A stretch of 64,000 nucleotides of DNA, taken from positions 29,602,480 to 29,666,479 of the forward strand of contig JALIGW010000005.1 of the NCBI GenBank assembly GCA_023053685.1. The letters run 5' to 3'. Below, one piece after another: positions 49,101 through 58,549 of this stretch; positions within the stretch are counted from its first letter, which is position 1; every line of letters begins with the position of its first letter. Position numbers and translations under genes: made by a program. The notes under the pieces are model-generated. The model was not told the origin of the DNA. It did no database searches and was given only the letters and a program-made list of their open reading frames with translations. The stretch is from Diadophis punctatus similis. Lineage: Eukaryota; Chordata; Lepidosauria; Squamata; Dipsadidae.

Positions 49101-51989
49101 GCTTCTTCCTTTCCTAGTACATTGCATCTGTTGTAACCTTGGGACTATGATGATTATTATTGTCATTATTATTTACCCCTCAGTCAGCTGATTGGTTTGC
49201 TTTGTGCTTTCCAGTCAGAACTCCTGGCAACTGCCTGGACAAATTCCTGCATTTTTCTTGGCAACATTTTTGGAAACCGTTTGCCATTGCCTCCTTACTA
49301 AGGCTGAGAATGAGTGACTGGCCCAAAGTTACTCATTTAGCTTTGTGCCTGAGGTAACTAGAACACATATCTCCCAGTTTCTAGCCTGGTGCCTTAACCA
49401 CTACACCAATACCGGCTCTCCCTCCATCAACAGTCTTAGTGTAAATAGGGTTTCTTTGTTGTTACAATGCAAATGGTAATTGCTTTACTTCCTATTTACA
49501 TTACTACCTGTATTAATAACATTGATGAAGAATTAATGGATAAGACAGTCCCAATTTATGTATGGAAGGGAAAGGGACTGCATGGCTTCTCCTTGACTAG
49601 GTATCATTCTCAGTTTAGGTATTTATCAGTTACTTCAGCAAATATTAATCATTATTGTTTTCCTCTCTGTTTTTTAATAGGAGTCAGGATTACATCAACA
49701 GGACAAGTGTTAAAACTTATCAAACAGGCCGGCGAAAGAGTCACCATATATTATGAGAGACCGGTTGGCTATAGTCAGCAGACATTAGCCCAAGATCATC
49801 TTTCTCAGTTGGAAGAGTCAACATTTTCAGATGAATATTTGCTGAATGAAATAGATAATAAAGAATTAGATATAGAATTTGAAGACTTGGCAAATGCAAT
49901 AACGTCAAGTGAATTCAAAGATGATTCTTCAACTAGTCCCAAGCACATACCAGTTTCACTTGCTGGTAAACCACCTGGAACGCTATCTCCAGTATTAAAT
50001 CGCAAGTTACATCTAGGAAGTTATCAGGCATCTGCAAGGGTACTTTTCAAAGAGACATCCAGACCAGCAATACACAAAACTACTGAGAACTTGGATATAA
50101 GTCAACAGACAAACAAACAGCCACAGTTAAATGTAACCAAACCACCTGTACCACCCAGACCACAGATTAAAGTGTCAGCAGTTTCTAGTGAAGTTCAAAA
50201 TAAATTAGAAACTGGCGACTTATCATCTGAGAAAATGGACAAGGTCCCTCTTCCTGCCAATAATGGAGATAAGGGTCCAGAAAAGGTAATCAGAATTATT
50301 GATCTAGGAGAAGAATCTACAGGATCCAAACCAATTGCTAAGGAGTCTTCAGAAATTTCACAGAGTTTTAAAACAATTACAAATAAATCAGAATCATTAA
50401 AAGAAAGTACAGAATCTCAACAGAATATTAAAGCACCTGTCAATAAATCTGTTACAAGCAAACCAGAACTACATAAAGACATATCGGAGAATTCACATTG
50501 TTCACTGAATGCTAAAGCAGTAGAAAACCATAATTCATGGGAATCACCAGAAATTCCTTACCGTAATCGAGCAGGTAAATGGGCAAGGACAAAAGGCTCT
50601 TCCTACATATTTGAAGTAGGAAAAGAACACACCTACCTAAATATTGGTGTTTGGTGTAGAGACCCTTTCAAAGTAGGTGGGCTGGTTTGTTTGGGATATG
50701 AAAGTGTAAAACTTGAAGATGTAGCTTTAGATTGCATAGCTACAGCCTCCATGGAATTCATTAGGCAGTTTCGACTAAATCCTCCAGCACCTACAGCTGC
50801 AGTAACTAGAACAGCATTGCGTAGTTTGATCTCACACAAAGGTTTCAATGAAAAGTTTTGTTATGGTGATGTCACTGTACATTTTAAATATTTAAAAGAG
50901 GGTGAGCCTGAAGACTCAAGTTTTCTGTTGGAAAAAGAGAAAGAAAATATTTCAGAAGAAGCAGCAGCTCCTGTTCTTTCAAAAGAGGATTCTTACTTCG
51001 GACAAATTACTTATACTGAAAATAGGCATAATTTCCAAGATACTCAGTTTCAAAATCCAACTTGGTGTGACTACTGCAAAAAGAAAGTTTGGACAAAAGC
51101 AGCCTCACAGTGTGTTGTTTGTGCGTATGTTTGCCACAAAAAATGTCAAGAAAAGTGTCTGACAGATGCTCCCTTCTGTTTAGGAGCCACAAGACGACTT
51201 GAACGAGTTTTACCCCCTTTTAAATTTGAAAACCAAGATTCTCAGTCCACACCAGGACCTCGTGTAGATTCAGAATTGAAAACTGCAAATAAAGCAACGG
51301 GACTAACAAGACACCTCCTTAATACAAGCAGCCGATTCTTAAACCTCCGTCAAGTTCCTAAAGTTCGTATTAATGAGCAAGGACCTGAAGTAGTAGAACC
51401 TTCACCAAAGCAGACGCCACATCCTTCTGATAATGAAGGTAGTGATACAGATACCGGTGGCCCTAGTAGTCCTTCCAAGCAAGTAACCACTCCGGGGATT
51501 AAATTAGCAAGGAAGGAAGGAGGACTTGATGACAGTGTTTTCATTGCAGTGAAAGAAATTGGCCGAGACCTTTATAGAAGTTTACCTACAGAAGAAAGAA
51601 TCCAGAAATTAGAGATTATGTTAGAAAAACTTCAATATGAAATAGACCAGGAACTGGAGAGCAACAATTCCTTAATTAGAGAAAAGAAAGAAGCAACGGA
51701 TGCAAGGAAAAAAAGGCTATTGACTGCTGATCTGGCTAAATCGGGCGAAAGGTTGCAAGCCCTGACGCTCCTTATGATCCATTATAAAGCGGGCATTGAA
51801 GATATAGAAGCTTTAGAAAATACTGCTTTAGAACTTGGATCTAGAAAAGAAGATAAAGATGAAGAGGACAACAACTTCGTGGAAGAAACAGATAATGAAG
51901 ATGAGGCTGTGTTAGTAATGGCACCAGTACTTGAAACCCTACTCAAAGAAGAAGAGAGACTTGAATCCCAGAATGCATCTGTAGACTGA
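15715..51989 (+). CDS. PDZD8: PDZD8, ER-anchored SMP/PDZ lipid-transfer tether (complete, 5 coding exons)
   Basis: The coding sequence joins 15715-16580, 26978-27100, 30062-30164, 48200-48362 and 49681-51989. All introns are GT-AG and the phases agree, giving 3564 nt and 1187 residues. Domains in order: N-terminal membrane segment (about residues 3-27, followed by RR), SMP domain (about 105-300), PDZ domain (365-448), a low-complexity linker with the Pro-rich motif PPVPPRP near 573, a C2-like region (about 718-826), a C1-type zinc finger (868-918), a Ser/Pro region and a coiled coil (about 1057-1119). In mammals PDZD8 is an ER membrane protein that moves lipids through its SMP domain and tethers ER to mitochondria and to Rab7-positive late endosomes, the latter through the coiled coil. 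The SMP, C1 and coiled-coil blocks look very like human PDZD8 from memory, while the linker and the last ~50 residues differ. A PDZD8 paralogue is the only alternative, and the neighbouring SLC18A2 argues against it. Confidence 0.95.
17093..17485 (-). mobile_element. Family-B TA element, copy 4 (reverse)
   Basis: Ends caggtagtcctcaattta and gtaagtccaggattacctg; the interior is the reverse complement of the other copies. Confidence 0.75.
17660..18900 (+). mobile_element. Decayed CR1/L3-type LINE, RT domain to 3' end
   Basis: In broken frames one reads LGMGGAVLQWF near 17865, a GVPQ-like entry and LLFNIYV-like words near 17945-17985, an HQYDD remnant of the RT active site near 18030, LVQNAA near 18405 and a LINE tail near 18860. 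Many stops and frameshifts mark an old copy. Confidence 0.65.
19825..20820 (+). mobile_element. ~1-kb TA-type DNA element E, copy 2
   Basis: TIRs ccgtatttttcggagtataa and ttgtactccgaaaaatacgg, flanked by TA on both sides. About 996 bp. The interior is AT-rich and collinear with copy 3 (for example ggcctctgcctcc, cagatgatatacactgt). It has a SINE fragment absent from copy 3. Confidence 0.82.
20415..20495 (-). repeat. tRNA-derived SINE head inside E2
   Basis: On the - strand: A box tggctcagagatagagctc and B box gttgtgagttctatcct, spaced as in a tRNA. The corresponding place in E3 (about 22940) lacks it. Confidence 0.6.
21130..21370 (+). mobile_element. LINE 3' fragment (L3/CR1-like)
   Basis: Words such as ctaatcctatggaacggatt and aggaaggagattaagac match the typical end of ORF2 and 3' UTR of this LINE group. 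Short and degenerate. Confidence 0.4.
22277..23267 (+). mobile_element. ~1-kb TA-type DNA element E, copy 3
   Basis: TIRs ccgtattttttggagtataa and cttatactccgaaaaatacg, flanked by TA. Collinear with E2 over most of its length; carries a palindromic insertion at 22737-22878 that E2 lacks. Preceded by a G12 run near 22231. Confidence 0.82.
22737..22878. mobile_element. Palindromic mini-element inserted in E3
   Basis: Long inverted arms (ggtctccaacc, aacttcaactcccagaattcc-type words, mirrored to ggttggagacacc). E2 has the uninterrupted site gttgtctagaacaataataa, so this is a real insertion. A partial 8-bp target repeat (ttgtctag and ctggctag) suggests a hAT-type origin. Confidence 0.7.
23274..23360 (-). 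mobile_element. L3-type LINE ORF2 fragment
   Basis: caacactttgaattgcacct corresponds to caacaccttgaattgtaccc of the LINE at 59.24 kb. Confidence 0.5.
24829..25263 (+). mobile_element. hAT-type element with perfect 8-bp TSD
   Basis: TIRs cagtgatggcgaacc and ggttcgccatcatta; ACCTAGGA at 24821-24828 and 25264-25271. 435 bp, GC-rich, no transposase. Sibling at 30864, inserted in opposite orientation. Confidence 0.88.
25420..25512 (+). mobile_element. Family-B TA element, 3' fragment
   Basis: ccaattgtggttgtaagtca and ggattacttgta match the right end of family B. Confidence 0.55.
25535..25745 (+). repeat. SINE fragments
   Basis: tgccaagaaaactgccagg and gtctaggcagtcatgag match the body of the family-B-type SINE at 49.2 kb. 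Downstream, ggttggacttgggtaatact resembles the internal region of 5S rRNA-derived SINEs, a weaker call. Confidence 0.4.
25746..26977. other. Intron 1 DNA before exon 2
   Basis: No repeat or ORF recognised. Confidence 0.35.
26978..27100 (+). CDS. PDZD8: PDZD8 exon 2: end of SMP domain and junction
   Basis: Codes residues 289-330. The acceptor is ttgattag and the donor is CAAG|gtatgt. The translation begins FKPFFPFQ, which continues the KIRF motif from exon 1, and ends with LTEGRLKVSLIDCSR, which resembles human PDZD8 at the same splice junctions. The 123-bp exon keeps phase 2 at both ends. Confidence 0.94.
27500..28105 (+). mobile_element. CR1 LINE 3' region
   Basis: ccatctgtccagttctgggc, agagccaccaagataatga and caggctgccacatgatg are standard CR1 3' landmarks. 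The copy is degraded. Confidence 0.7.
28620..29375 (+). mobile_element. Degenerate RTE/Bov-B LINE, 3' end of ORF2
   Basis: Broken frames give KRYSDAVMSPDLQRSK and other pieces of the RTE ORF2 C-terminus, with ctgagtcaatactgacttga near the end. Multiple stops. Bov-B is common in squamates. Confidence 0.6.
30062..30164 (+). CDS. PDZD8: PDZD8 exon 3: linker into the PDZ domain
   Basis: Codes residues 330-364. A pyrimidine-rich acceptor (tttcag at 30061) leads into LFIFGSYEREINIHCTIEL and the exon ends FIKT|gtaagc at 30165, moving the frame to phase 0. The block matches the family segment IFGSYDRE...CTLELS, which is the late part of a C2-like or SMP-associated fold in this protein. Confidence 0.94.
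30400..30540 (+). mobile_element. LINE-tail-like repeat
   Basis: ctctctcagcccaacctacc and ctcacaggattgttgtgggg followed by aaataaataaag and a short AAATT run is a common reptile LINE tail. Confidence 0.5.
30647..30687. repeat. Perfect 19-bp inverted repeat with 3-nt spacer
   Basis: ggttatccaacaccttctt and aagaaggtgttggataacc are exact reverse complements across ttt, at the start of the + sense CR1 piece. Confidence 0.9.
30864..31273 (-). mobile_element. hAT-type element, sibling of the 24.8-kb copy
   Basis: TIRs cagtgatggcgaacc and gttcgccatcactg; TSD CTCTATAC (30856-30863) and CCCTATAC (31274-31281), 7 of 8 identical. The interior is the reverse complement of 24829-25263. Confidence 0.87.
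31814..31866. repeat. (TTTG)n microsatellite
   Basis: About 13 TTTG units directly before the LINE tail on the - strand. Confidence 0.95.
31867..32060 (-). mobile_element. LINE 3' tail
   Basis: caactcaaggcggcttacag and ataaaaccccatataaaaac are the reversed tail of a CR1/L3-type LINE; the CAAA tail repeat is the microsatellite before it. Confidence 0.55.
33832..33955 (+). mobile_element. Short hAT-type element
   Basis: caggtgtcaaactcg and agtttgacaggcctg are inverted ends; TATAGAG lies on both sides (7 of 8 bp). About 124 bp. Confidence 0.65.
35365..35425 (-). mobile_element. LINE RT fragment
   Basis: atattggtgatacctcatct is nearly identical to the RT stretch at 44.41 kb. Too short for more. 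Confidence 0.4.
36560..37500 (+). mobile_element. R4/Dong-like LINE 3' ends, two tandem pieces
   Basis: The first piece reads IWIVNMAVPGDSRRERTRED in one open frame (36505-36879), followed by words from VIGAL and AVFLRIAF type segments. The second (about 37200-37500) repeats the region from a later point. Both end in tails acttgaactgtt...ccagtcccagactgtga. The motif set is typical of the C-terminus of R4/Dong-like retrotransposons; the clade call is provisional. Confidence 0.55.
38250..39170. other. GC-rich island of unknown origin in intron 3
   Basis: An abrupt GC- and CpG-rich block inside AT-rich intron. It shows an internal repeat (accgtgcagggcttgccctgg at about 38670 versus accgtacagggcttgctctgg at about 39097) and a short inverted pair (gaggaccgagtc at 38406, gactcggtcctc at 38459). 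Several unrelated short frames are open but none looks like a known protein. Candidates are the 5' region or LTR of a retroelement, or an internal promoter. Confidence 0.5.
39747..39980 (+). repeat. tRNA-derived SINE, family A, copy 2
   Basis: agccgaggtggcacagcgg (A box), ggttcaaatctcaccgg (B box), aaggttgactcagcc, taaccgcttagagag-like tail. It is followed immediately by an (AAAT) tail. Confidence 0.85.
39981..40180. repeat. Compound microsatellite (AAAT)n-(CAGC)n-(CTGC)n
   Basis: About 145 bp of AAAT units grown from the SINE tail, then about 8 CAGC units and about 5 CTGC units. The long ORF reading IYLF repeats on the - strand is an artefact. Confidence 0.95.
40441..40545 (+). mobile_element. 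LINE-tail-like repeat
   Basis: gtaagcctcccagagtgact and gatgggtggcatataaattt match the generic tail seen at 5.85 and 8.70 kb. A purine-rich stretch follows to 40660. Confidence 0.5.
41126..41515 (+). mobile_element. Family-B TA element, copy 5
   Basis: cagcagtccttgacttacaa to gttgaagactacctg, flanked by TA. The most complete body of the five. Confidence 0.8.
42869..43057 (+). mobile_element. Short hAT-type element with 8-bp TSD
   Basis: cagggatccccaat and ggttggggaccactg as ends; TTCTAATG (42861-42868) and TTCTAGTG (43058-43065). Confidence 0.83.
43086..43157. repeat. (CA)n microsatellite
   Basis: CA run with two TACACA interruptions. Confidence 0.95.
44240..44650 (-). mobile_element. CR1/L3-type LINE RT fragment
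   Basis: PQGLMLFPHLYNIYMKSLSE and HQYGDATQLYISVPGQVRDA match the RT palm of this group. The active-site DD reads DA, so it is dead. Confidence 0.75.
45681..46215 (-). repeat. tRNA-derived SINE, family A, copy 3, split by a hAT element
   Basis: The outer parts are the SINE (agcaatagcacttagact at the left, cgttaccgtggctc at the right); the middle 45736-46031 is an insertion. Confidence 0.85.
45736..46031 (+). mobile_element. hAT-type element nested in SINE copy 3
   Basis: TIRs cagaggtgggttc and gaacccacccctg; perfect TSD CTCTCTAA at 45728-45735 and 46032-46039. 296 bp, non-coding. Confidence 0.9.
47286..47532 (-). repeat. tRNA-derived SINE, family A, copy 4
   Basis: Nearly identical to copy 1 (5437-5650) through the Bov-B/CR1-like tail and tRNA head. 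Confidence 0.85.
48200..48362 (+). CDS. PDZD8: PDZD8 exon 4: first part of the PDZ domain
   Basis: Codes residues 365-419. The acceptor tract is a run of Cs before AG at 48199 and the donor is GGAG|gtatgc at 48363. The translation AELIKGSSPNIGLTLRQ begins the PDZ domain. NIGLTLR is the carboxylate-binding-loop region, in place of the canonical GLGF. Next come GHVVIETVTPNSAAAAADL and RGDRLLSIGG. The run of five alanines is encoded by (GCT)5; from memory the human protein has PAAIADL at this site. Confidence 0.94.
48363..49680 (+). other. PDZD8: PDZD8 intron 4
   Basis: 1.3-kb intron with one SINE; the remainder is unremarkable AT-rich DNA. Confidence 0.85.
49160..49422 (-). repeat. tRNA-derived SINE, second family (Sauria-SINE-like)
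   Basis: On the - strand: gagccggtattggtgtagtg, gttaaggcaccaggctagaa, then tttgggccagtcactcattc and ggaggcaatggcaaac. The head is tRNA-like; family naming is tentative. Confidence 0.7.
49681..51989 (+). CDS. PDZD8: PDZD8 exon 5: rest of PDZ, linker, C2-like region, C1 finger, coiled coil, stop
   Basis: Codes residues 419-1187. The acceptor ttttttaatag ends at 49680. The exon completes the PDZ domain (VRITSTGQVLKLIKQAGE, YYERPVG). The long linker is Ser/Thr/Lys-rich and poorly conserved. The C2-like block (YLNIGVWCRDPFKVGGLVCLG, CYGDVTVHFKYLKEGE) and the C1 block (FQDTQFQNPTWCDYCKKKVW, then CVVCAYVCHKKCQEKC) keep their Cys/His ligands. KEGGLDDSVFIAVKEIGRDL and the helix from EERIQKLEIMLEKLQ to LTLLMIHYKAGIEDIEALE are strongly family-like. 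The acidic tail after that does not resemble the human ending. The open frame extends upstream to 49467, but that extension is intron. TGA is at 51987-51989. Confidence 0.95.
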
Positions 51990-54275
51990 TATTGCACAGT
52001 TGGTCTTGCAAATGATAAACTGGGAAACACTTTGCACTTAATCAAACTACATCAGATTTCAAAATTGTAATTAAACACTGAGATAATATATACAAGCTGC
52101 TTCTCCATTATTTTCAAACCCATGTAAGGAAATGGCTTTTATTTCCAGGTACAATATGGTTTTATTTTGTTGAACCATGTTATGTTTAAATAACATTTTG
52201 GGACTTTATACTAGATGATTTTTAATTTATTTGAACTTTTTTCTAAAACGTATTTCTAAAATATATCAGGGTAAATTGCAAAAAAAAAAAAAGCATTCAG
52301 ACTAATGCTTTGTTGGAATGAGTGAAGCAGCCACTTCCTCCATGAGACCTAACACCTCTTTTGAGGGCTTTCACCAGTCATCTCCACAGACGTGTTCACA
52401 CATAGCCTGCTTTCTGGCAATCTCAATGGAAATGTTGTCTTCTGAAGGGCACGGCTGCCTCTCTCTTTCAAGAAAGAGCCCTTTGCTCACATCAACACAC
52501 TTCCTGAAATGCTTTGCACAGTTCTCATTTTTGTTCCTTTCATTGTTCAGTTTTAAAACTTCGCATTTTTATTTTGTGCTCGAATTAGAACTACTGTAGC
52601 AGCTGCTGAGGGGCCAGTTTTGAAAAATTGTGTTATACTTTGCTATTTGCTTATTCAGTATATTTTGGAAAGGGGATTGTAATTTTCAGATATATTTTTT
52701 TGCCAATGATGCATTATAGATAACATGCCTTTATTTTCAATTATTTGGTAACATTAGTATTCCAATGTCTGATTTCTCTGATTTTCTTTCCCAGAGAAGT
52801 CTGGTTTTTTTGAAAAGGCAATTTACATTTTACTCTTTCCTTCTGTGAATTTATTAGAGTCTTTAGCAGGAAAAACCTTTAAAGCACATATCACTGAAAC
52901 AATGGTCATCGGGTTCTAATTTCACTGCTCAGAAACATTCATAGGCATTCTTTTTGCCTATACACATGCTATACCAATGTTTTGTAGAAATGTATTGAGA
53001 ATGTGCCACAGGTTTTTTTTTTTGTTCCTGTAACTAGATGGAAGCTTCATAAAGCATACTCTTCTATGATGTAATAATGTTAAGTGCCCATGAGAAAATT
53101 TAATGGTAACCTTATGAGTTTTATTTTTGGAAAGAATCTAAATATTACGAATTAATATGTAAAAGGGTTTTAAAAATTAACACTAGTTTGATTTATTATC
53201 TGGTGGTTCTGGTGACAAAAAATAAATAAATGACATACTCAGCAACTTAAGACTCCCCCTGTAGCCCTCACCCACCCATTGAATCCTGATTCCAGCAACA
53301 CTAAAATAAACTTTGGCCTCATTTCTGGGGAAAAAATATCAACATCTGAGATGAGGATTGTTAGTTAAAGTTATCTTGGTATTTCACACCCATATTACTT
53401 AATATTTTGTTTTTATGTGCTTAATTATCATTTTTGGCATTGTGTTATAAAATAATTTTGTAAAACTAAATAAAAAGATAGCATTCTGCATTACTCCTAC
53501 TTGACTAACAAGCAACCACTTATGCTACTGCATAGAATTTTTTTGCTGTTATAATGGGAGTGAACAATATCCTAACATTTTTAACTTTACAACTTGCCCT
53601 TACAATTTAAAAAAATGGTTCAACTGAACAGTTGCCAAATTAACATAATCCATATTTTTTGAGAAGGTAAAACAAATTTAAGTTTTCCCAAATGAACCAA
53701 TAATATTCAATCAATACTATATTTAAAGAATATTATCTTTCAAAAATCTTTCAGAAGTTTGCATAAACTAGGACATTTCCCTTTAGTTTCTGTCCAGATA
53801 CTAACTTGCAGATGAGAATACAATGACAGAAATACTACAGATACTAGGTTTGCTAAGCTAACATCATATAATAGTTACCTGTTTATGAAAGAGGCATGAA
53901 AAGTTGGGTATCAGTACTCTACTATGATGATTGTATAATGTAAAATAAATATAGTGCAATATTCTAACTGTTGCGTGAGAATGGCAGCAAAATAATAGTA
54001 TGGTAGCATCAAGGAAAACATATAAAGCATAGAATTATAATAAATACTGTTTTTAAGAAGAACTATTGATACATTCCTTTTATATCTTTTGCTTCTCTGC
54101 TTTACTATACACAGCTGAAAATAATAAATACCACTGGATGCAAGAGTATCTTGATGTGGTGGTATATTATTACTTGACACTAGCATATATTTATGGAAAT
54201 CTGCCTGAGATGATTGTCAGATGATTTTATCATGAAAACAAGCTTTAATAAAAGTTTTTAAATAAATTCTGTTTC
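51990..54275 (+). other. PDZD8: Probable 3' UTR of PDZD8
   Basis: AT-rich non-coding sequence follows the stop. It has an A13 tract at about 52281 and several AATAAA motifs, including 53469-53474 and a close pair at 54247-54252 and 54261-54266. It contains no recognisable transposable element, unlike most of the window, which fits conserved UTR. The true end is not determined. Confidence 0.5.
54247..54266 (+). terminator. Candidate distal polyadenylation signals of PDZD8
   Basis: Two AATAAA hexamers 14 bp apart are followed by a T- and GT-rich stretch (ttctgtttctttgtt), the usual arrangement for a cleavage and polyadenylation site. Earlier hexamers could give shorter transcripts. Confidence 0.45.
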
Positions 54276-57200
54276 TTTGTTATAAGCGGTTAAATATTTA
54301 AAGAATATTTTGGCACATAACTAAAGGTTTCTCTTTATTTATTCCATGCTATGCTATTTTCTAGAACAATGGCTTCCTATGTTTTCAGCGTTTCTGTATT
54401 CAGTGAAACTATGGTGGAAAGGTTATAGATAAAAGGCCTGTGTATCTGTAATGATGCTACAGTCGTTCTTTCATAGACCTAGGTAGAGTTAGGAACCCCC
54501 CACAATGGAAACTTCTATAGACCCTTTCCCATCCTAATTCCTGCCCAATGTTTTTTATTTCAATTCTCATCAGAGTCAGCTAGCTTTGTCTGTAATCAGG
54601 GAATTGCATTGGTAAAGACTCCACATTGGTAAAAGGCCAATGGACGAAATAGAGAATGAGATTGCCCAGTTACATACAAGAGGTACATGACCTTCTTTCT
54701 AATAACACATTTTCTAAGGAGCTTCTCTACATTTGCAGTACTTTCTGCTACAGAAGTACTTATTCTTTGATTGATAAATTCTTGATTAATCTGAGGAACT
54801 TAAAATCATAAACTTCTTGAGAAGATTAAATTTATTTACAAAGTATGTGCAGTAGGGTTTTTTGTGTTTTCATAATCATTTTCATATTAAACTTCTAATA
54901 ACAGAATTCTTAAAACATACTGTGTGTTGCAACTCCTTGAGGTTATAGCAATCTAAGACTAAATATACTACTAGGGATTATATTCAATATCATTATCACA
55001 ATCTCATAGAAGCCGTTCTGAATGCTTGTTATTCTCTAAGATCAGTATGACTTTTCACAGATAAGCATTATCTGAAAACATGTTACCTAACATACTTATT
55101 AGAGTGAAAAAAATTATATTTTAAAAAAATATGAAAAAGAGATCAGGAAAATCAATTATCTGTTTTGAAAAATCTACAAGAAAAACCAGAATACCAGTAA
55201 GTAGATAAATATAAATAAAAATGTAGAGGAATTAGTAAATTCAGCACAATACATTTAGATATGCAAGGTAACTTTTGAAATAATATGCTGCATTGAAGCC
55301 AAATGCAGATTGAGGTAAATACTTTTCTCTGTAATAAAGGTATCACTAAAATAAATGTGGTACAATTTGTTGATTTGAAAATGATTAGATTCTTACAGTC
55401 ATGTGCCAAAAATAAAATGGAGTAGAATAATTGCAATAGCACCTCAGCCTATTAGTTTATTATCCAGTAGCAATGTTTATAGTAAGAGGAGGAAAACTGA
55501 GTAATTCAAATCTGTCCCAGAATGTTCTGATCCAGAAATCTCCAGCAGTGCTTATTGTCTATTGTGCTGCCATAAGAAGGACAACCATGAGGGAAGAATA
55601 ATGTCTGACACTCTCCTATCTTTCACAGTGGGGCTTTGTTGTTTAAAACTTCCTACCCATAATTTAGGGAATCTGTTGAAGAGTTGTGGATACAGAGCAT
55701 TTCTTCATCTGCCCAACATTTGAGTTTAAAGGGAGAAATCTGCAAATCAGTGAGAGATTAAAGGAATCATCAAGTGCCTCTCTTTCCATACCCTTCTTTC
55801 CCTTGCATATACAGTACATACCTGTATATAGACACAGAGATACCTGTTTTGTCATATAAGATAAGTTTTTTGAATCCTTATACGAGGGCAGCTGTTTTCA
55901 ATGTATAGAACAATTTTAAAAGACTGTTTTCTTTACACCACAGTTCACAGGAGTCAACAACTGTGGATTTAAAGCATTTTCTCTGAAATTCAGCACAGTC
56001 GTTTTGAGAACTGTCATAGCAGTGGAGAAAGGAGATGAAAACTTGGTGTCTTACCTTTCTGGACTAATTGGCACATTAACAGCAGTGAAATACCACATTG
56101 TTGTCTTTTATTTCTTTCACAAAATAACATTCCATTCTTATTTTCTGTATAACAGAACAGTAACAATTCATCTAAAGCATTTCCAAAACTTGACCAAAAT
56201 ATATGTTTTATACATGGAAATGACACATAAACACACGTTTTACAAAACTATAGAAAGTGTCTTGTTTCAAATACAAACCATCTGCTGATACATTAGAAAA
56301 GGCACAAGAGATCAAGTTTACAAACAGGGTGTTATGCGTACCACACTACATAAATGTTTGATACTTACATGGTCTAACATTTGTTGGTTTTTTTATTTTC
56401 ACAACTAAGGCCATAACCCGTGGGCTCATTTCAACACTGAGAGAACACTGTTACAGGAGTTGATAGGTTGCAATATAGACCATTATGTATTAAGAACCAG
56501 AATGTTACCTGCCTCCCATTTGTCAAGCTAGTCAGTCTTGAAATCTCTAATCCCGCTTTGCATATTCTTCAAAAGCACAATATGTTGCAGACTCTCACTC
56601 AAGGAAAGGTGTTAATAAATTTCCATCTGCTGATGTCCAAAGGATAGTTACAAGCAAAGTCCGTGAATAGACTTGGTATGAATTTCATTTTACCCAGACA
56701 CCTAAAAGTCTGGTAACATTAAAAGGCAGGTGTGTCCTATAATTTTGTAATTTGCAAAAACAAAACAAACTAGAAAAATAAAACTTTTAACATGAAGTGT
56801 CTGCCAGATACTTTACTTACTAGGGAATATACCTGCCTGGTCTTCCTTTTTAATAACCAAATAGTATTTTTACAAAGAAAGTCTCACGTGGGAGTTGAAG
56901 TGCTGATAGTTTTGTTTCTAGTTTAAATAGGCACATATTAGAACAGATTTATCCAGAAGTACGCAGAGATTAATAATGCAACATGAGGATTCATCTTGAC
57001 CTAATAAACAGGCTGATCTGCTATAGCCATTCCATTTTTATCTTTGGATCTGAATCAAGATTTGGGGTAAAAAAAACAACTCTAGACTAATATGAGAAAA
57101 ATTGGATTAGTTATCAGTCTTGTTTCTTCATTAAATGGGAAAACAGCAGAAAAACTAAAATGTTTCATGAAGAGATAAAGCACATCTAACTTTACAGAAA

Positions 57201-58549
57201 TTGGTATAAAAATTTTGGGGCTATGTTCCTTGAAAATTTAATTTCTTTATTTTTTTTAATGTCCCAGTACTAGATGTTGTTTTATGACATGTTCAAATTA
57301 GTAGCATCAGTAGCTTTCTTGGAAAGAATCGTTCAAATTGAATTTTGAATAGGTAGGGAATATAAATCAAAGAACATCTTGTAAATAATTTTCTTTTTTA
57401 TATGGAGAGGTTCATTGCTTGGAAATTGGCTAGGTCAGGTACTTGACATGAAGAAAATATTAAACCATAAACCATGCAGCAGCCTAGGATGAAAGACTGA
57501 ATAACAGCGAGGCACAGCTCATAGAATATGTGATATAACTAAAGGTACTCCTTCAGACTTCCCGAAGCTATAATTGGGTCCTACAGTCCAGGATCATGAA
57601 AACAACAATTCCTTTCATGTAAATGACAAAAAGGCCTCCTGCATCATCATTGCAGCATGTTGAAGCTCCAGATCAAGGCTTGACTCTCCATCCCAGGGAA
57701 ATAACAAATCTGTACTGAATTATCACATTTCAACTGGGGATCTGGGGCTTGTCTCAACCTCATACACACCCTACTTCAAACTTACATAAGCAGGAATCAT
57801 ACAGCTTAACTTTTTCTTTCTGTACAATTTTGAATGTGATGAGTGGTCATTTGAAGCTATTACAAAGCTATTTGAAGTTTACATATTTAGATAATGCAGT
57901 AGACAATGTTTATATGAGGATAGGACACCAGATTTGGGCAAATTAAATGAGATTAAAAAATAATGTTCAGTGGAATGTTATTAGTAGCAATGCAAAATTA
58001 AGATGAACCTATTAAATACTGTATATCAAACTTCTCTTTCCCAAATGCCACATAGTTTTGCAAAGAAATTGATTCTCTATCAGCCATATAAAGTTTTGTT
58101 CACTCTATATCATTCTGAATTAGGTTAAGTGTAAGAATAGTTTGAAGTAAAGTTAATTTGAAAAGTGCAAAGTATTATATAAATATCTTTAAATAGACAA
58201 TCTGGTAATTTATAATTGCTAGTTTCAGGCACTCATTGCTGCAATGAATTAAATGAAAATGTATAATAAGGGAAACGTTTGAATTAATATTGGATCTAGA
58301 TGGAGATGTATACATTTACAAAATGTATAATGTTAAACACCGAGTTTTAACAACAGAATCTTCTAATATATATATTTTTCATAAGGCAATGGGTAATCTT
58401 GATCAAGGGCAATAAATAACTATACCTTTGGTTTCATTTTGTTTTACAAGTTCACAATTAAAAGAGCAGTACAATTAAAACTTTTTGATGAGATGGATCA
58501 TTGAATTGCCAATACCAGCTTTTAAATATTATTCATCACTCTCACATTC
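54276..58549. other. Intergenic DNA and probable 3' UTR of SLC18A2
   Basis: AT-rich unique-looking sequence between the two facing genes. I recognise no transposable element or ORF. The part next to 58549 must contain the SLC18A2 3' UTR on the - strand, but I could not fix its poly(A) site. Confidence 0.4.

Noticed and set aside
49467..49680. Upstream extension of the exon 5 open frame with its own ATG
   Set aside because: It precedes a good acceptor at 49680, and the conserved PDZ sequence joins exactly at 49681; the extension is intron.
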